From Notolepis coatsorum (lineage: Eukaryota; Chordata; Actinopteri; Aulopiformes; Paralepididae): 64,000 nucleotides of DNA. Where the stretch lies: assembly GCA_963971535.1 (NCBI GenBank), contig OZ020589.1, forward strand, positions 55,247,743-55,311,742, read 5' to 3'. Below the pieces are notes generated by a model, which saw nothing but the letters and a program-made list of their open reading frames with translations, made no database searches and was not told where the DNA came from. A program made the translations under genes and the position numbers. Positions 59,378 to 64,000 of this stretch are shown here, piece by piece; position 1 is the first letter of the stretch; every line of letters starts with the position of its first letter.

Positions 59378-60303
59378 TAATAATAATAATAATAATAATT
59401 CATTTATTTTGTATAGTGCTTTTCAAAGACCCAAAGTCGCTGACAATAGGCAAAAAAGAAACAAAGAAAACAAAGAAACATAGAACCACAGGGAAACGGA
59501 GGACAATAAGAAATAAACAGGAACATAAAACCACAAGTAACGGATAACAAATACGGGAGTGATTAGGGGAGACAGTCGGGAGGAGAGTAAGGGAAAACCA
59601 AGGGGGGTGGGGGGGAGAGGAGAGAACGTGGGGCAGGGGTAAGGAAGGTTGAATGCTTGGGAGAACAGGTAGGTTTTGAGTCTGGATTTGAAGGTGGAGA
59701 GTGAGGGAGAGTCTCTGATGGTCTGAGGGAGGGAGTTCCAGAGTCGGGGTGCAGCTTGTGAGAAAGCCCGGTCACCAAAACTTTTGAGTTTGGATGACAG
59801 GACAGTGAGGGAAAGAGTGGAAGAGGACCGGAGGGAACGGGTGAGGCGGTAGGGGAGGAGGTCAGTCAGGTAGGGGGGGGGCAGGCTATGGAGGGCTTTG
59901 AAGCTGAGGAGTAGTGTTTTGAAGTTAATGTGTTCCTTGATCGGGATCCAGTGGAGGGAGTGGAGGACAGGAGTGATGTGTTTGCGGGACCGGGTGTTAG
60001 TGAGGAGGCGGGCGGCTGAGTTTTGGACCATCTGCAGTTTATGGAGGGAGCGGGAGGTGATGCCAGTGAGGAGGGAGTTACAGTAGTCCAGGCGGGAGGA
60101 GATGAAGGCATGTATGAGGGATTCAGCAGCAGGGGGGGAGAGGCAGTGACGGATTTTGGCAATGTTGCGGAGGTGAAAATATGAAGTTTTGACAATGGAG
60201 CGGACATGGGGGTCAAATGAGAGGGTGGGGTCGAGGATGACACCGAGGTTGCGGACTAGGGGGGAGGGGGTGATGGTGGAGTCATTGATGGTGAGTGTGA
60301 TGG
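59378..60303 (-). pseudogene. L2-clade LINE ORF2 C-terminal fragment
   Basis: The minus-strand frame from about 60303 to 59423 holds VRNLGVILDPTLSFDPHV, FISSRLDYCNSLLTG, MVQNSAARLLTNTRSR and a terminal RLWNSLPQTIRD block. The 3' end is AAAGCACTATACAAAATAAA with ATT repeats (59380-59400). It is 5' truncated before the RT catalytic motifs. Confidence 0.85.
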
Positions 60304-60418
60304 GTAATACGTTAGTAGATAGTCTAGGCCAGTGATTCTCAATATTATTTTGCATATCTAGGACCTCTAATTTAGTCCACATGCACATCTACATACAATA
60401 TACTGTAGCATTACAAAC

Positions 60419-60548
60419 CATTTGACAGCCAGGTTCTGCACCTCTCCATTCTTGTCCTCTAGGAGCCATCGCAGCATGGCCAAGACCTTCCTCATCCATC
60501 ATACTGTCCTTCTGAAGCTCTAGCATCAAGTCATTAGTGGCCATGAAC
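60419..60548 (-). pseudogene. CAND1/CAND2 exon, frameshifted
   Basis: An acceptor CTCTCTCTAG at 60549 precedes FMATNDLMLELQKDS. After a frame break, LLEDKNGEVQNLAVK appears just before a GTTTGT donor at 60418. These match the early HEAT-repeat exon of CAND1/CAND2, the cullin-RING assembly factor. The exon is 130 bp against about 144 expected from the vertebrate protein, a net 14-bp loss that shifts the frame. Retained splice sites show a DNA-level copy, not a processed pseudogene. Confidence 0.75.
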
Positions 60549-60569
60549 CTAGAGAGAGAGAGCGAGAAT

Positions 60570-60728
60570 ACGTTAGTAGATATAGTCTAGGCCAGTGATT
60601 CTCAATATTATTTTGCATATCTAGGACCTCTAATTTAGTCCACATGCACATCTACATACAATATACTGTAGCATTACAAACCATTTGACAGCCAGGTTTT
60701 GCACCTCTCCGTTCTTGTCCTCTAGGAG
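60570..60728 (-). pseudogene. Second, truncated copy of the CAND exon end
   Basis: Direct repeat of 60309-60465 (including LEDKNGEVQNLAVK on the minus strand), cut by the gypsy LTR at 60729 in the middle of the exon. Confidence 0.72.
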
Positions 60729-61828
60729 TGTGAGGATTGGTTCATTCCCCGCCACACGCTCCGCTCCTTTAAGGTACTGTGTTGATTGGTGCATTCCCCG
60801 CCACACGCTCCGCTCCTTTAAGGTACTGTGTTGATTGGTGCATTCCCCGCCACACGCTTTTGGAGCAAGTATCAATTCCAGCACGCACCTGTCATAGTTT
60901 TTGATTAGCGCCCCAGAGGCTTCTTATACTGGGACTTCCCTTCAATCGATATCGGGTCGTTTTGAATACTTCTGTTTCTGCCTGTTGTTCCCCGTTGCTG
61001 TGCCTCGTCTACCTTCCCTCCAGGACATCTGTGGATTGCCGCTGGTGAAGACCTTGTCCCCCCGTTTGGAGCTGCGCCTCATTTACCCGCTTTACTCTTT
61101 GCGCTTTGGTGAGTTGGAACCAAACCCCTTTTTGGACTATTCTGTTTTGTGTGTTTTGAAGAACACTGAAGAGTTCTATTTTTGCTTGCACTTGACTCAG
61201 CTAAGTTGTGTGTTAAAGGAGACACTGAAGATTATCATTTTGCTTGCACTGGACTCAGCTGGGGTGTGTGTTTAGTAGGGATGTGCATCTCCTCACTGAG
61301 GCTGATGCGATGCGCATCTCGATACGGTGCCAACGATATGATACATTAACGATACATTTGAAGCACCGGGCGATGCGATACGATTCACCCCCTGTTGAGA
61401 TACGATACGATACGATTCGATACGATTTGATTCAACATAATGCGATTCGGGGCGATACGATGCGATTCAACACGATGCAAAATAATGATACAATTTTATG
61501 GTATGACAGAGGATTTGGTTGTATTCCTTATATGCAGCTTATATTATTATTAAAAATAAAATAATCTACTGTAAGACAATTTATATAAAAACTCTTGGGT
61601 GCCTAAGAAGACTTTTGCATAAACTGTCTTTTCTATCCACTTTAGCTAAAAACACACACACAATGTATATACACACTACTGTGAGACAATAATAATCATA
61701 CACAAAGGGATAATGGCTTATAGCAGACTTAAATGATTTTATAATATTTCAGATAATGAAATTAAATGTTTATCATCAACTATCCAATTAGTATTTATAT
61801 TGTAACGTTTGGCCACGTTAAATCATTG

Positions 61829-61880
<52 letters not shown>

Positions 61881-62892
61881 AGAGAGAGGGAGAGAGAGAG
61901 AGAGAGCCCGTCTGAGTCGCGTAGTAGTTGATGATGTCACACACTAGGCTAGGATCGGATGTCAACAGAACACACGGAGCCTGGATAGCCTGCTGCATGA
62001 AGCGATATAAAGAAACCAATAGCCAATAAATGTGAAGTTATCTTTGAACCTGTTGTCAAGCGTCTTCAATATACCCCCCCCCCCCCCCCCTCCTCACTAA
62101 TGGAACTGGTGTTGCGTTAGTTAGTTAGTTAGACACTGTAGTTTAGTTTAGCGTTAGCTGAACGGCTAACTGGCGTTAGCCAGAGGAAGCCCAATTCTAT
62201 TCATGTCCTCGACTTCCACTGTTTGTTGTTGTTAACTGTGACGCGGCTCTCGCCTTCAGTATTAGTAGTATAGTATCAGCTGTGTGCAGTCACAGTGCAC
62301 TGCTGACAGAAGTGGATGAGAGGAAATTATATTAATGCATCGGTTTTGACCGACGCAAAGACGCTACAACAAGATGCATCGCGAGTTCAACCTGAGTTCT
62401 AGCCGGTGCGCACGTATTCCACCGGTGCACGCGCATCGTGAACGTGTATGCCGGCGCACCGATGCAAATCGATGAATCGTCACATCACTAGTGTTTAGAA
62501 GAGACACTGAAGATTATCGTTTTTGTTTTGCACTGAACCTCAGCTACACTGAAGATATCGTTTTGTTTGTTCTGGACTCAGCTGAGGGAGGAGGAGACCG
62601 CACTGCCTCTGTGTGATGTGGACTGTTATTGATCTCTCTCTCTCTCTCCTTTCCACCTCGAGTTGAAGCTGGGAGTATCTGCAGAGCCGCTTCGGCGTCA
62701 ACACCGTTTCCCCACCTCCAACACCAAGAGGATCTGCAGAGCCGCAGATAAATCTGCTGAAGGCAGTCTCCCTTTGTTCAAGATTGTTACTTGACTCCTT
62801 TTTGACTCTGTAAATAAATACGCCCTAGTATTTGGCTAACTCTGAACTACCTGTCTGTGCCGTGCGTTTGAGGTCGGTTTCAAACCCTAACA
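60729..62892 (+). repeat. Gypsy copy 3 5' LTR, interrupted by a hAT MITE
   Basis: TGTGAGGATTGG to CCCTAACA. Removing the MITE at 61276-62490 leaves about 941 bp (949 with the extra target copy), related to the LTRs at 3765 and 9143 but clearly more diverged. The start holds three copies of a 49-bp unit (GTTGATTGGTGCATTCCCCG...) where the other LTRs have two. TATA-like CTTATACT is near 60923 and AATAAA near 62815. Confidence 0.88.
61276..62490. mobile_element. Non-autonomous hAT MITE inside the LTR
   Basis: Ends TAGGGATGTG and (reverse complement) TAGTGATGTG, with 8-bp target duplication GTGTTTAG at 61268-61275 and 62491-62498; 1,215 bp. It contains GATACGATACGATT repeats, a GA array (61831-61906), a C run near 62080 and TTAGTTAG repeats. 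No coding sequence. Confidence 0.9.
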
Positions 62893-64000
62893 TTACGACC
62901 CGACCATGTCGACCTCAGCCGACACAGACAGAGTCAGAACCGTGTTGGCGGTCCAGATTGAATTAACCAATGACCACAGCCTACAGCTAGGTGCGGCTGC
63001 GGCTGCTGTACAGGAGCTCCGAGCCCAGGTCCTGCCTATTCAGGAGTCCCTTGGCTCTCTGGCTACCCTGCAGACAGCCCAGGGTAATCAGCAGGCTGAT
63101 ATTCTTCCCCAATTACGAACTCTGAGTGACGCATTTAACGCCCTGCTTGTAACCCCACCTGCTTCAGGAGTCTCGGCCAGAGCACCACCCGCAGCCGTGG
63201 CAGGCCCCGCGCCTCCCGATCCCGCACCTCGGGAGCCCCGTCTCTCCGAACCACGGTTGTTCAACGGTAACTTCGAGGATTGTGCCACATTCATCATGCA
63301 ATGTGAGTTGGTTTTTCGTCATCAATCCAGCCGATTCACTTCAGAGGGAGCCCGAGTGGCTTACATGACTAACCTGCTCTCAGGCCGGGCAGCACAGTGG
63401 GTTACTGCCTCCTGGGCAATGAGGGCTGATTTCTGTTTTTCCTACCCAGACTTTGTGGCAGAGCTCCGCAGGAGACCTTGGACCTTCGACTCCCAGGGGC
63501 CACTACGAGTACCTGTTAATGCCGGTCGGCCTCACCAACGCTCCGACGGTATTCCCGGCGCTCATGAACGACGTCCTTCGTGACATGCTGGAGGAGTTTG
63601 TGGTGGTATACCTAGATGACATCCTCATCTTCTCTAAGACCCTCGAGGAACACATCCAGCATGTCCGACGTGTGCTGGAGCGCCTCCTCCACAATCGGCT
63701 CTTCGTCAAGGCAGAGTGCCGTTTTCACTCCGACTCCGTCGATTACCTGGGCTTCATCGTGGAGAGAGGCTTGACCCGGGCTGACCCTCGCAAGATCCGG
63801 GCCGTGGAGGAGTGGCCGGAACCCACCTCTCGGAAGGAGTTACAGAGCTTCCTCGGGTTCGCCAACTTCTACCGAAGATTCATCCGGAACTACAGCCAGG
63901 TGGCGGAACCACTGACCAGGCTAACCTCTCCCGCCCTGCCGTTCGACTGGTCCCCAGCGGCGGTTGCTGCGTTCCGCTCCCTCAAGAAGAGGTTCACTAC
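62893..64000 (+). pseudogene. gag-pol: Gypsy copy 3 internal region with gag-to-RT deletion
   Basis: The primer site (62893-62905) and gag ATG at 62906 match copy 2, and the codon that is TAG in copy 2 is CAG here. At about 63472 the capsid region jumps to RT, losing roughly 1.47 kb (copy 2 positions about 5262-6735) with a few filler bases. RT follows in a different frame. MPFGL has become MPVGL. The KAECRFH segment lacks the same codon as copy 1. RT sequence runs off the window end. Confidence 0.88.

Noticed and set aside
61795-62019. Short minus-strand frame in the LTR-borne MITE
   Set aside because: Contains the GA array and spans non-coding MITE sequence; no recognisable domain.

Overview
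The window looks like repeat-dense, non-coding chromosomal DNA of a teleost fish. Two things point there. First, the mixture of element families: chromodomain Ty3/gypsy, BEL/Pao, hAT, piggyBac-like and TTAA-type MITEs, L2/Rex/Nimb-like LINEs, and tRNA-derived SINEs. Second, vertebrate host-gene pieces with splice signals: a PYRIN-domain exon, a relic of the end of a fish-type NLR NACHT exon, and a broken CAND1/2 exon. Almost everything else is transposon or satellite DNA. There are no bacterial operons, CRISPR arrays or riboswitches.

Layout. 1-10063: two chromodomain Ty3/gypsy copies in tandem sharing one LTR. 10064-18165: a 39-bp minisatellite split by a 5.9-kb hAT element (11730-17615, 8-bp target duplication). 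That hAT carries a seemingly intact four-exon transposase on the minus strand and a 2.1-kb internal 33-bp minisatellite. 18166-22310: host-like DNA with the NLR relic, a hAT MITE, a 33-bp minisatellite, the PYRIN exon and a LINE scrap. 22311-49575: three tandem copies of a complex unit. Unit 1 carries an extra hAT insertion (26031-28132). Unit 2 is split by a young BEL/Pao element (31269-39986) and carries a LINE tail inside its piggyBac-like MITE. 49530-54657: a minus-strand LINE (endonuclease plus reverse transcriptase) broken by two later insertions. 54658-60303: L2 fragments, a TTAA-type MITE, SINEs and a 42-bp minisatellite. 60304-60728: a duplicated, decayed CAND1/2 exon. 60729-64000: a third gypsy copy whose 5' LTR holds a hAT MITE and whose body has a gag-to-RT deletion.

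Function. The most informative signals are mechanistic. The gypsy LTR carries a 10-nt segment, about 25 nt after a TATA-like box, exactly complementary to the primer-binding position just after the LTR, as expected for Tf1/sushi-type self-priming. The BEL element has near-identical LTRs, a 17-nt tRNA-Tyr primer site and one uninterrupted gag-pol frame, but its reverse-transcriptase core is missing in frame, so it would need help in trans. The large hAT and the 700-bp MITE at 19113 share terminal sequence, a plausible autonomous/non-autonomous pair. All assignments rest on reading motifs, repeats and termini by eye; no database search was made.
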